A DNA stretch of 64,000 bases, taken from Ruminococcus sp. GTDB taxonomy: Bacteria; Bacillota; Clostridia; Oscillospirales; Ruminococcaceae. Positions 1-7,697 of the stretch are shown piece after piece. The notes below the pieces were generated by a model, which saw only the letters and a list, made by a program, of their open reading frames with translations, did not search any database and was not told where the DNA came from. The stretch covers positions 1-64,000 of the forward strand of contig SVNW01000005.1 in the NCBI GenBank assembly GCA_015066745.1, written 5' to 3'. Position 1 is the first letter of the stretch. Every line of letters begins with the position of its first letter. The translations under genes and the position numbers were made by a program.

Positions 1-142
1 CGAAATTCTGTGTCTAGGTTTAAAAATATTTTGGATTTTAAATTATAAGGCAAGGTCATATAAAACTAATATTGTGAGTATTTGAATTTATACCAAAAAA
101 ATTGCCCACTTTCACTTGACACATACTGAAAGTACATTTTCG

Positions 143-171
143 TTGAACAAATATTTGAAATGTGGTATACT
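143..171 (+). promoter_or_regulatory. Sigma-A promoter of the first DUF1703 pair
   Basis: TTGAAC at 143-148 and TATACT at 166-171 are separated by 17 bases. The stretch from here through the ribosome binding site recurs almost unchanged at 12100-12165 before the second pair. It is read directly from sequence and not tested. Confidence 0.75.
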
Positions 172-209
172 AAGAGAAATGACAGAAACTTTGAAAGGAG
201 CAGGATATA

Positions 210-1898
210 ATGTCAAGACCAATTGCAATAGGTTCACAGAGTTTTAGCAATATAATAGAGGAAAACTGCTTTTTTGTAGATAAAACATTATTTATAAAGG
301 ACTGGTGGGAAAACAAAGATTCTGTAACACTTATCACCCGACCGAGAAGATTTGGAAAAACACTCAATCTTGATATGATGAACTGTTTTTTCAGTACAGA
401 ATACGAAAACAGAGCGGATCTCTTTGAAAACTTAAAAATCTGGGAGCATGAAGAGTACAGAGAGATGCAAGGAAAATATCCTGTTATTTTTCTTAGTTTT
501 GCCGGGATAAAAGATAATAATTATGATGATGTACTTGGAACATTTTTTGATACATTTGTTGAACTTTATAAGGAGCATGAAAAAATATTAATTGAAAGCA
601 CAAATCTTTCAGAACGTGATAAAAAAGATTTTGAAAAAATTATTGATGTACTTGAAGATGGTGAAGACAGAACAATATTTAAGTCGGTTCTAAAAAAACT
701 GTCTAAGTTTTTATCAAAGCATCACAAAAAGAATGTAATATTCCTACTTGATGAATACGATACGCCATTACAGGAAGCCTATGTAAACGGCTATTGGGAT
801 GAAATGTCGGAGCTTATAAGAAATCTTTTTAACAACACACTTAAAACAAATAAATATTTAAGTCGTGCAATACTGACCGGAATAACAAGAGTAAGCAAAG
901 AATCAATGTTTTCGGACCTGAATAATCTGGAACTCTGTACAATGTCAAGTGAAAAATATCAGGAATACTTCGGGTTTACAGAAGATGAAGTATTTGAATC
1001 AATGAACGAGTACGGATACACAAATAAAGATGAAGTAAAGCAGTGGTATGACGGATTTACGATAGGAACAGAACATGATATGTATAACCCGTGGTCAATA
1101 ATAAATTTTCTTGATAAAGGAAAACTTGAACCTTACTGGTCAAATTCCAGTTCAAACAGTCTTGCAGGAAAACTAATAAAAGAAGGAAGTAAAGAGATAA
1201 AATCAGATTTTCAAACCTTGATTGAAGGCGGAACAATAACAAAAAAAATAGATACCGAAATGGTATTTTCCAGACTTTCTTCAGACGAAGATGCCGTATG
1301 GAGTTTGCTTGTGTCAAGCGGATACATGAAACCGATATCCCGAAACGGTAAAAAGACAGAAATAACAATAACCAACTATGAAGTAAGACAGATGTTTGAA
1401 GGACTTGTAGAAGAATGGTTCGGAATGGAGCGTTCAGAATACAATGATTTTATAAGAGCGTTGCTAAAAGGCAATGTGCGTGAAATGAACAAGACAATGA
1501 ACGAACTTACACTATCCATGTTTAGCTCATTTGATGTCGGAAACAGACCTTCAGAAAGACTACGCCCCGAAAGATTTTATCACGGATTTGTTTTAGGACT
1601 GCTTGTAGAACTTCGTGACAGGTATATAGTGACTTCAAACAGAGAGAGCGGATACGGAAGATATGACGTAATACTAGAACCCCGAAACCCTGCACAGAAT
1701 GACGGAATAATACTTGAATTTAAAGTACATGACAAAGAAGACGGGGAAAACACACTTGAAGATACAGTAAAATCGGCACTTATGCAGATAGAGGAAATGA
1801 AGTATGAACAAACGCTTATAGAGCATAATGTACCAGAAGAGAAAATAAGAAAATACGGATTTGCATTTGAAGGGAAGAAAGTTCTTATTGCAGTATAA
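210..1898 (+). CDS. AAA-ATPase-like / PD-(D/E)XK nuclease family protein (DUF1703 type), copy 1
   Basis: This 562-residue cytoplasmic protein has the architecture of the AAA-ATPase_like plus PDDEXK_9 family. The N-terminal ATPase part has a Walker-A-like RPRRFGKT at residues 44-51 and a Walker-B-like LLDEYD with DEYD at 181-184. GITRVSKES near 224-232 probably acts as a sensor or arginine-finger segment. The C-terminal nuclease-like core has Asp486, Glu503 and Lys505 in the order D...ExK. The start is the ATG after AAAGGAGC, and the N-terminus (MSRPIAIG) is the 'A' type also found in copy 4. The biological role of the family is unknown; a DNA-directed activity is inferred from the nuclease fold. 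It is followed after 29 bases by copy 2, so the two are probably cotranscribed. Confidence 0.85.
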   Translation: MSRPIAIGSQSFSNIIEENCFFVDKTLFIKDWWENKDSVTLITRPRRFGKTLNLDMMNCFFSTEYENRADLFENLKIWEHEEYREMQGKYPVIFLSFAGIKDNNYDDVLGTFFDTFVELYKEHEKILIESTNLSERDKKDFEKIIDVLEDGEDRTIFKSVLKKLSKFLSKHHKKNVIFLLDEYDTPLQEAYVNGYWDEMSELIRNLFNNTLKTNKYLSRAILTGITRVSKESMFSDLNNLELCTMSSEKYQEYFGFTEDEVFESMNEYGYTNKDEVKQWYDGFTIGTEHDMYNPWSIINFLDKGKLEPYWSNSSSNSLAGKLIKEGSKEIKSDFQTLIEGGTITKKIDTEMVFSRLSSDEDAVWSLLVSSGYMKPISRNGKKTEITITNYEVRQMFEGLVEEWFGMERSEYNDFIRALLKGNVREMNKTMNELTLSMFSSFDVGNRPSERLRPERFYHGFVLGLLVELRDRYIVTSNRESGYGRYDVILEPRNPAQNDGIILEFKVHDKEDGENTLEDTVKSALMQIEEMKYEQTLIEHNVPEEKIRKYGFAFEGKKVLIAV

Positions 1899-1927
1899 TA
1901 ACTTTAACTTTGAAAGGAGCAGAATAG

Positions 1928-3619
1928 ATGAAAAGAGCGATAGCCATAGGCAGACAAAGCTATGAAACAATAATATCCCGAAAAAATTTTTATGTAGACA
2001 AAACATTGTTTATAAAAGACTGGTGGGAAAGTGAAGATGATGTAACACTTATCACCCGACCGAGAAGATTTGGAAAAACTCTAAATCTTGATATGATGAA
2101 CTGTTTTTTCAGTACAGAATACGAAAACAGATCAGATCTCTTTGAAAACTTAAAAATCTGGGAGCATGAAGAGTACAGAGAGATGCAAGGAAAATATCCT
2201 GTTATTTTTCTTAGTTTTGCAGGGATAAAAGATAATAATTATGATGATGTACTTGGAACATTTTTTGATACATTTGTTGAACTTTATAAGGAGCATGAAA
2301 AAATATTAATTGAAAGCACAAATCTTTCAGAACGTGATAAAAAAGATTTTGAAAAAATTATTGATGTACTTGAAGATGGTGAAGACAGAACAATATTTAA
2401 GTCGGTTCTAAAAAAACTGTCTAAGTTTTTATCAAAGCATCACAAAAAGAATGTCATATTCCTCCTTGATGAATATGATACGCCATTACAGGAAGCCTAT
2501 GTAAACGGCTATTGGGATGAAATGTCGGAACTTATAAGAAATCTTTTTAACAACACACTTAAAACAAATAAATATTTGAGTCGTGCAATATTGACCGGAA
2601 TAACAAGGGTAAGCAAAGAATCAATGTTTTCGGACCTGAATAATCTGGAACTCTGTACAATGTCAAGTGAAAAATATCAGGAATACTTTGGATTTACCGA
2701 AGATGAAGTATTTGAATCAATGAACGAGTACGGATACACAAATAAAGATGAAGTAAAGCATTGGTATGACGGATTTACGATAGGAACAGAACATGATATG
2801 TATAACCCGTGGTCAATAATAAATTTTCTTGATAAAGGAAAACTTGAACCTTACTGGTCAAATTCCAGTTCAAATAATCTTGCAGGAAAACTTATAAAAG
2901 AAGGAAGCAAAGAGATAAAATCAGATTTTCAAACCCTGATTGAAGGCGGAACAATAACTAAAAAAATAGATACCGAAATGGTATTTTCCAGACTTTCTTC
3001 AGATGAAGACGCAGTATGGAGTTTACTTGTATCAAGTGGATACATGAAACCGATATCCCAAAACGGTAAAAAGACAGAAATAACAATAACCAACTATGAA
3101 GTAAGACAGATGTTTGAAGGACTTGTAGAAGAATGGTTCGGAATGGAGCGTTCAGAATACAATGATTTTATAAGAGCGTTGCTAAAAGGTAATGTACGTG
3201 AAATGAACAAGACAATGAACGAACTCACATTATCCATGTTCAGCTTATTTGACGTCGGAAACAGACCTTCTGAAAGACTACGCCCCGAAAGATTTTATCA
3301 CGGATTTGTTTTAGGACTGCTTGTAGAACTTCGTGACAGGTATATAGTGACTTCAAACAGGGAGAGCGGGTACGGACGGTATGACGTAATACTCGAACCC
3401 CGAAACCCTGCCCAGAATGACGGAATAATACTTGAATTTAAGGTACACGACAAAGAAGACGGCGAAAACACCCTTGAAGATACAGTAAGATCGGCACTTA
3501 TGCAGATAGAAGAAATGAAATATGAACAAGTGATTATAGAGCATAATGTACCAAAAGAGAAGATAAGAAAATACGGATTTGCGTTTGAAGGGAAGAAAGT
3601 GCTGATAGGTACAGTTTAG
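1928..3619 (+). CDS. AAA-ATPase-like / PD-(D/E)XK nuclease family protein (DUF1703 type), copy 2
   Basis: This 563-residue paralogue matches copy 1 almost residue for residue after about residue 45. The first 40 residues belong to a different 'B' type, beginning MKRAIAIGRQSYE. The same RPRRFGKT, DEYD and D...ExK motifs are intact, so both copies look functional. Its ribosome binding site (CTTTGAAAGGAGC) is the same as that of copy 1. A swap confined to the N-terminus against a near-identical body suggests recombination between paralogues rather than simple divergence. Function is unknown beyond the family assignment. Confidence 0.85.
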   Translation: MKRAIAIGRQSYETIISRKNFYVDKTLFIKDWWESEDDVTLITRPRRFGKTLNLDMMNCFFSTEYENRSDLFENLKIWEHEEYREMQGKYPVIFLSFAGIKDNNYDDVLGTFFDTFVELYKEHEKILIESTNLSERDKKDFEKIIDVLEDGEDRTIFKSVLKKLSKFLSKHHKKNVIFLLDEYDTPLQEAYVNGYWDEMSELIRNLFNNTLKTNKYLSRAILTGITRVSKESMFSDLNNLELCTMSSEKYQEYFGFTEDEVFESMNEYGYTNKDEVKHWYDGFTIGTEHDMYNPWSIINFLDKGKLEPYWSNSSSNNLAGKLIKEGSKEIKSDFQTLIEGGTITKKIDTEMVFSRLSSDEDAVWSLLVSSGYMKPISQNGKKTEITITNYEVRQMFEGLVEEWFGMERSEYNDFIRALLKGNVREMNKTMNELTLSMFSLFDVGNRPSERLRPERFYHGFVLGLLVELRDRYIVTSNRESGYGRYDVILEPRNPAQNDGIILEFKVHDKEDGENTLEDTVRSALMQIEEMKYEQVIIEHNVPKEKIRKYGFAFEGKKVLIGTV

Positions 3620-3718
3620 TAAAATAATTCAATGTGAAGATCAGGACTCAAAAAAATATCATCGTATTTCCGGATGTAATGCTATGATAAAACAAAAAAA
3701 CTAAAAGGTGTGAATAAA

Positions 3719-4486
3719 ATGTTATTCAATAAGGCTCAAAAAATAGTTATGGTATTTCTGATGACGGCAATACTGACAATGGGAGTGTCATGTGATAAAA
3801 AAGAAACCAATACCGACAGCACTTCGCAAAATACTCAGTCAGAGGCAACAAATCAGAGCAGTGACATAGAGAGTGACTCCAAATATACTGCAAGCGACAG
3901 GGAAGACAAGTTTGATTTTACAGGGCTTGCTTCGCAGAAATATGCAGATGTTTTTGCTCAGAAGGACAAGAGTGTGAGATATACTCTTAAATGGTCATAC
4001 GGTGAGGGGTATGAGGACAAAGGGATAAACTATATCTATTGTGATCCTGAAAAGAGTTATTATTCTATTAATATGACTCAGCCTCTTTTCAATAATTCAA
4101 AGTTTATCTTAAAAGACCATGTTATTTATGATATTTATGATGACTCCAAGGTGTATGCCGAAACTGATATGTATAAAGCTGCGATGGAAAACGGATATCT
4201 TACGATAAGTGAGTTTGAAAGTTTTGCGGCAGATATATTTGCAGGGCTATACTATCTTGGAAGCGGTAAAAAGATGATAGACAAAAAAGAATATGATTTT
4301 GATGCGTACTTTACCACCAAACAAGTGGAGTTGTGGTTCATACTTGATGAAAACGGTGAACTTTATGCTATAGAGCCGATATTTGATTATCATAAGGATG
4401 AATACATGTATATCGAAGAATTTTCTACAGAATATGATGAAAATGTATATGAAATTCCCGAAGGATATAAAAAATTTGTTGAATAA
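3719..4486 (+). CDS. Lipoprotein of unknown function
   Basis: The predicted product is a 255-residue secreted lipoprotein. A hydrophobic signal segment at residues 9-23 ends in MGVSC, with Cys25 as the likely lipidated residue. A Ser/Thr/Asn/Gln-rich linker follows at about 30-60, then a folded domain rich in Tyr, Asp and Lys. The ATG at 3719 is preferred over the GTG at 3710 because the AAAAGGTG ribosome binding site sits 8-10 bases before it. I recognise no catalytic motif. The layout resembles small ligand-binding or LolA/LppX-like lipoproteins, but that is only a guess. No clear promoter or operon partner is visible. Confidence 0.7.
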   Translation: MLFNKAQKIVMVFLMTAILTMGVSCDKKETNTDSTSQNTQSEATNQSSDIESDSKYTASDREDKFDFTGLASQKYADVFAQKDKSVRYTLKWSYGEGYEDKGINYIYCDPEKSYYSINMTQPLFNNSKFILKDHVIYDIYDDSKVYAETDMYKAAMENGYLTISEFESFAADIFAGLYYLGSGKKMIDKKEYDFDAYFTTKQVELWFILDENGELYAIEPIFDYHKDEYMYIEEFSTEYDENVYEIPEGYKKFVE

Positions 4487-4514
4487 AAGAAATTTTATAT
4501 TTTGACGAAAACTA

Positions 4515-4543
4515 TTGAAATTTTCTGAAATATATTATATAAT
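4515..4543 (+). promoter_or_regulatory. Sigma-A promoter of the 4582 gene
   Basis: TTGAAA at 4515-4520 and TATAAT at 4538-4543 have a 17-base spacer. The predicted transcript starts near 4550, which rules out the in-frame TTG at 4546 as the start codon and favours ATG 4582. Confidence 0.7.
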
Positions 4544-4581
4544 AGTTGTATACAAAAAAAGCGGATATAGGGGTGATGGAA

Positions 4582-5439
4582 ATGTTTGCACAGTTGTTTG
4601 GTTACTACTTGCTTAATAATGACATCATATCCCGTGAACAGCTGAATGAAGCACTTGTAAATAAGAATATATACAAGTCTAAACTTGGTTCTCTGTTTAC
4701 CGATGCAGGATATATGACAAAAGAGCAAGCAGAATATATTCACACGGAGCAAAAACATTTTGATAAGAAATTCGGTGACATAGCGGTTTTCCTGGGTTTT
4801 CTTACAAGAGCTCAGATGGAGGAACTTGTAAAAAGACAGGAACAGGATGACACGGCTTTGTACGATGCGCTTATCGCCAAGGGGTATATAACTTCATCAG
4901 AACACAAAAATCTTCTACAGACATTTCGTCAGGAACTGGGGCTGACTGACGAACTCAGTGATAAAGACCTTGTACGTGACCTTATAAATATTTATGAGCT
5001 TGAAGGAAATGAGTATAAGGATATTTACGCTGATTATGTTGCATTGTTTGTAAGAAATGCGATAAGATTTGTCGGAGATGATTTTGCGTTTTCAAGTTTT
5101 AATCCTGAAAAAGAAGCATTTCAGGAGTGTATGGTAAGTCAGAAAATCGAAGGAAAGCTTTCACTTGACGTAGAAGTTTACGGAGCAGTGGAAACATTTG
5201 AAGAATTTTCACGCAGATATTCGGAAAATATCGGTGCAAATTCGGTAGGAATAGGCGATTTTCTTGATTTGCAGAATGCTCTTTATGCTTCAAACAGATT
5301 TGCATCAGATAATCTTAAAGTTACGTTAAGTTCACGTATATCCGATACGGACAGGAATATAACAACTGAAGATAAAAAAGTTGTAATTCCGCTTTCATTC
5401 ACTTTTGGTAAGATTTATCTGTGCGTTATAAAAAAGTAA
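4582..5439 (+). CDS. T2SSE_N/MshEN-like regulatory protein with a possible CheX-like C-terminal domain
   Basis: This 285-residue soluble protein has repeated helical units at about residues 10-110. Each has the form 'ISREQLNEAL...LGSLFTDAGYMT', the pattern of the N-terminal domain of GspE/PilB ATPases (MshEN-like, sometimes c-di-GMP binding). There is no ATPase domain. The C-terminal half, from about 150, contains IRFVGDDFAFSSF and a late beta-rich segment that could be CheX-like; that part is tentative. The start at ATG 4582 follows AGGGGTG by 6 bases and lies downstream of the predicted transcription start. It is monocistronic, ending at a strong bidirectional terminator. A signalling role is inferred. 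Confidence 0.6.
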   Translation: MFAQLFGYYLLNNDIISREQLNEALVNKNIYKSKLGSLFTDAGYMTKEQAEYIHTEQKHFDKKFGDIAVFLGFLTRAQMEELVKRQEQDDTALYDALIAKGYITSSEHKNLLQTFRQELGLTDELSDKDLVRDLINIYELEGNEYKDIYADYVALFVRNAIRFVGDDFAFSSFNPEKEAFQECMVSQKIEGKLSLDVEVYGAVETFEEFSRRYSENIGANSVGIGDFLDLQNALYASNRFASDNLKVTLSSRISDTDRNITTEDKKVVIPLSFTFGKIYLCVIKK

Positions 5440-5468
5440 TTATCATTTAACCTTACTAAAATATATTT

Positions 5469-5515
5469 AAAAACGACAAACGACGTAGTGTTATGCTACG
5501 TCGTTTGTCGTTTTT
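5469..5515. terminator. Bidirectional intrinsic terminator
   Basis: A perfect 20-bp stem (5469-5488 with 5496-5515) has a 7-base loop and A/T tracts on both flanks. It lies between convergent genes and serves both strands. The last two bases overlap the stop of the minus-strand gene. Confidence 0.9.
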
Positions 5516-6725
5516 AAGAGATTTCGCCTATAAGCCATTCCAGTACATTTACACGTCGGATGCCGTTGTAGTCGGCTTGCGGGTCTTCGTCAAGGGTGAG
5601 GATAAATTTCTGATAATGGTCATTTATTTTTTGTAGTGGTGCAAGTTCACGTTGTAGTGTTTTTTCATCACGTACAGTTGTGGCAACCTGATAATATATG
5701 ATGCGATGTGGTTCTTCGGCTACAAAATCTACTTCAAGAATATCAAGTTTTCCTACACTTACACGAAAACCACGTCGTATAAGTTCCAGGTAAACTACAT
5801 TTTCAAGTATATGACCTACATCTGTGGATCTTGAGCCAAGCAGAGCGTATCGCATTCCCATATCAACCGCATAGTATTTTCCAAGAGTTTTTAAGTATTC
5901 TTTACCTTTTATATCAAATCTTCGTGCTTCATAGATTATAAAACTTTCAGTAAGAGCAGTTATATATTTTTCTATTGTTTTTGCATCTGTTTTTCTGCCG
6001 TTTGAGGTCATTGTATCGGCTATTTTTTTTGAAGAAAGCGGATTTCCGATATTGTCAAAGATAAATCTTGTGACGCTTTCAAGTATCATCGTATCATGTA
6101 TTTTCTTTCGTCCGGCTATGTCTTTTATAACAATTGTGTTGTAAATACTGTCAAGATAGTCACGTATTTCTTTAGGTTGGTCTTTAAGATTAAGTGCATA
6201 TGGGAAAGAACTGATTTCGAGGTATTCACGATATTTTTTCTGAAGGTCGCTCTTACTGCCGGTAGAAAGTACATATTCTTTAAAAGAAAGAGGTAACATA
6301 GATACTTCAATATATCTTCCTGAAATAAGAGTTGCTATTTCACTTGAAAGTAAATCAGCGTTTGAACCTGTCAGATATATATCGGTATTTTCTTTGATGT
6401 ACAAGCTGTCTATTACTCTTGGAAAATCACGGCATTGTTGGATTTCATCTATGAAAATATATGTCATTTTATCTTTTTGAAGTCTTTGCTTTATGTATTT
6501 GTATAGTTCCTTAGGCTCACGCAGTTCATCAAAATCATAATCTTCAAGATTTATTGATATTATCTGAGTTTCATCTGTTTTATTTTCACGAAGATAATCC
6601 TGAAAAATTTCCATAAGCGTTGATTTTCCGCAACGACGTATACCTGTTATGACTTTTATTATTTGCTTATCTTTTAAAGAAATAAGTTTATCAAGATATT
6701 CTTTTCGTTCTATTCTGTTTTTCAT
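5514..6725 (-). CDS. AAA_14 / DUF4143 ATPase
   Basis: The product is a 403-residue protein of the AAA_14 plus DUF4143 family, common in gut Firmicutes and Bacteroidetes and of unknown function. The N-terminal ATPase carries GIRRCGKST (Walker A, near residue 27) and YIFIDEIQQ (Walker B). The C-terminal DUF4143 region has EVDFVAEEPHRIIYYQVA, which resembles a degenerate PD-(D/E)XK core. The start at 6725 follows GGAGGCGT by 5 bases; longer frames upstream run through the promoter and are rejected. It is a single-gene transcript with its own promoter containing an inverted repeat, so autoregulation is possible. Confidence 0.85.
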   Translation of the reverse strand: MKNRIERKEYLDKLISLKDKQIIKVITGIRRCGKSTLMEIFQDYLRENKTDETQIISINLEDYDFDELREPKELYKYIKQRLQKDKMTYIFIDEIQQCRDFPRVIDSLYIKENTDIYLTGSNADLLSSEIATLISGRYIEVSMLPLSFKEYVLSTGSKSDLQKKYREYLEISSFPYALNLKDQPKEIRDYLDSIYNTIVIKDIAGRKKIHDTMILESVTRFIFDNIGNPLSSKKIADTMTSNGRKTDAKTIEKYITALTESFIIYEARRFDIKGKEYLKTLGKYYAVDMGMRYALLGSRSTDVGHILENVVYLELIRRGFRVSVGKLDILEVDFVAEEPHRIIYYQVATTVRDEKTLQRELAPLQKINDHYQKFILTLDEDPQADYNGIRRVNVLEWLIGEIS

Positions 6726-6750
6726 ATGATACGCCTCCGTTTTTATATAT

Positions 6751-6790
6751 ATTATATCCCAAAACTCATAAAAAATCAATAGTTTTGGGA
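6751..6790 (-). promoter_or_regulatory. Promoter with embedded inverted-repeat operator for the DUF4143 gene
   Basis: On the minus strand TTGATT (6774-6779) and TATAAT (6751-6756) are 17 bases apart. A perfect 10-bp inverted repeat, TCCCAAAACT/AGTTTTGGGA (6757-6766 and 6781-6790), fills the spacer and flanks the -35 element. This is the arrangement of a repressor operator; no repressor is identified. Confidence 0.65.
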
Positions 6791-6882
6791 CTGCATTCCT
6801 AAAACTTCTGGAAAAAATTGTGTTTTAAGGATTATTTAATATTTTGTATGATATACTTTTTTTATAATAAACGAGAAAGGGA

Positions 6883-7659
6883 ATGATAGATTTGAAAGAA
6901 ATTCTTAAAGTACGTGATTTGTGCAAGACGTATATAGTAAATCAAAGACAGAACAATGTTTTGAAAAATGTAAATTTCACTGTTTATGAAGGCGAGATGG
7001 TCGCAATTATGGGACCTTCAGGGTCAGGAAAATCAACGCTTCTTTATACTGTTTCAGGAATGGACAGTGTGACTGCCGGTGAAGTGGAATTTATGGGAAA
7101 GAGTATAGTCAGGATGAATGAAAATGAACTCTCTGAGCTCAGACTCAATGAAATGGGGTTTATTTTTCAGCAGATGTATATGTTGAAAAATCTCACTGTA
7201 CTTGATAATATAGTTCTTCCTGCATATCAGTCGGGAAAAATAAAGGAAACACGTAAAGAAACAATGGCTCGTGGCTGTATGCTCATGAAAAATCTCGGAA
7301 TTTCCGAAATAGCCGATAATGATATAAATGAAGTTTCGGGAGGACAGTTGCAAAGGGCTTGTATATGCCGTAGCATGATAAATAAACCTGCTGTAATATT
7401 TGCAGATGAACCGACAGGTGCTCTGAATCGTTCTTCTTCTGATGATGTTATGAAAGAGCTTGTAAAGCTCAACAAAAACGGCACATCAATGTTGCTTGTA
7501 ACACATGATGTGAAGGTAGCGGTAAAATGCACCAGAGTGCTGTACATAGTAGACGGAAATATAAAGGGAGAATATGATCAGGAAAAATATACAGATGAAG
7601 GAAAGCTCCGTGAGCGAGAACGTGCACTTGGTAACTGGCTTATGGAAATGGGTTGGTAG
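6883..7659 (+). CDS. ABC transporter ATP-binding protein, BceA/LolD-like
   Basis: This is the 258-residue nucleotide-binding subunit of a MacB/LolD/BceA-type ABC system. It has GPSGSGKST (Walker A), the signature VSGGQLQRA, and VIFADEPTGAL (Walker B), typical of antimicrobial-peptide resistance transporters. ATG 6883 abuts the AAAGGGA site, which is too close; the in-frame TTG at 6892, about 10 bases from it and giving MKEILKV, may be the true start. The FtsX-like permease follows directly. A two-component system lies downstream, the usual setting for bacitracin/lantibiotic detoxification modules. The substrate is not evident from sequence. Confidence 0.85.
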   Translation: MIDLKEILKVRDLCKTYIVNQRQNNVLKNVNFTVYEGEMVAIMGPSGSGKSTLLYTVSGMDSVTAGEVEFMGKSIVRMNENELSELRLNEMGFIFQQMYMLKNLTVLDNIVLPAYQSGKIKETRKETMARGCMLMKNLGISEIADNDINEVSGGQLQRACICRSMINKPAVIFADEPTGALNRSSSDDVMKELVKLNKNGTSMLLVTHDVKVAVKCTRVLYIVDGNIKGEYDQEKYTDEGKLRERERALGNWLMEMGW

Positions 7660-7697
7660 TAAATAATGTAATTTTTGATGAAAGGAAACAGAAAGTT

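Larger units (their letters stand above)
143..3619 (+). repeat. Long direct repeat, left copy (two-gene DUF1703 module)
   Basis: Promoter, leader and two tandem paralogous genes here are repeated in the same orientation at 12100-15562, with long stretches of near-identity. The repeats bracket about 8.5 kb carrying the ABC exporter and two-component system. Confidence 0.8.
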
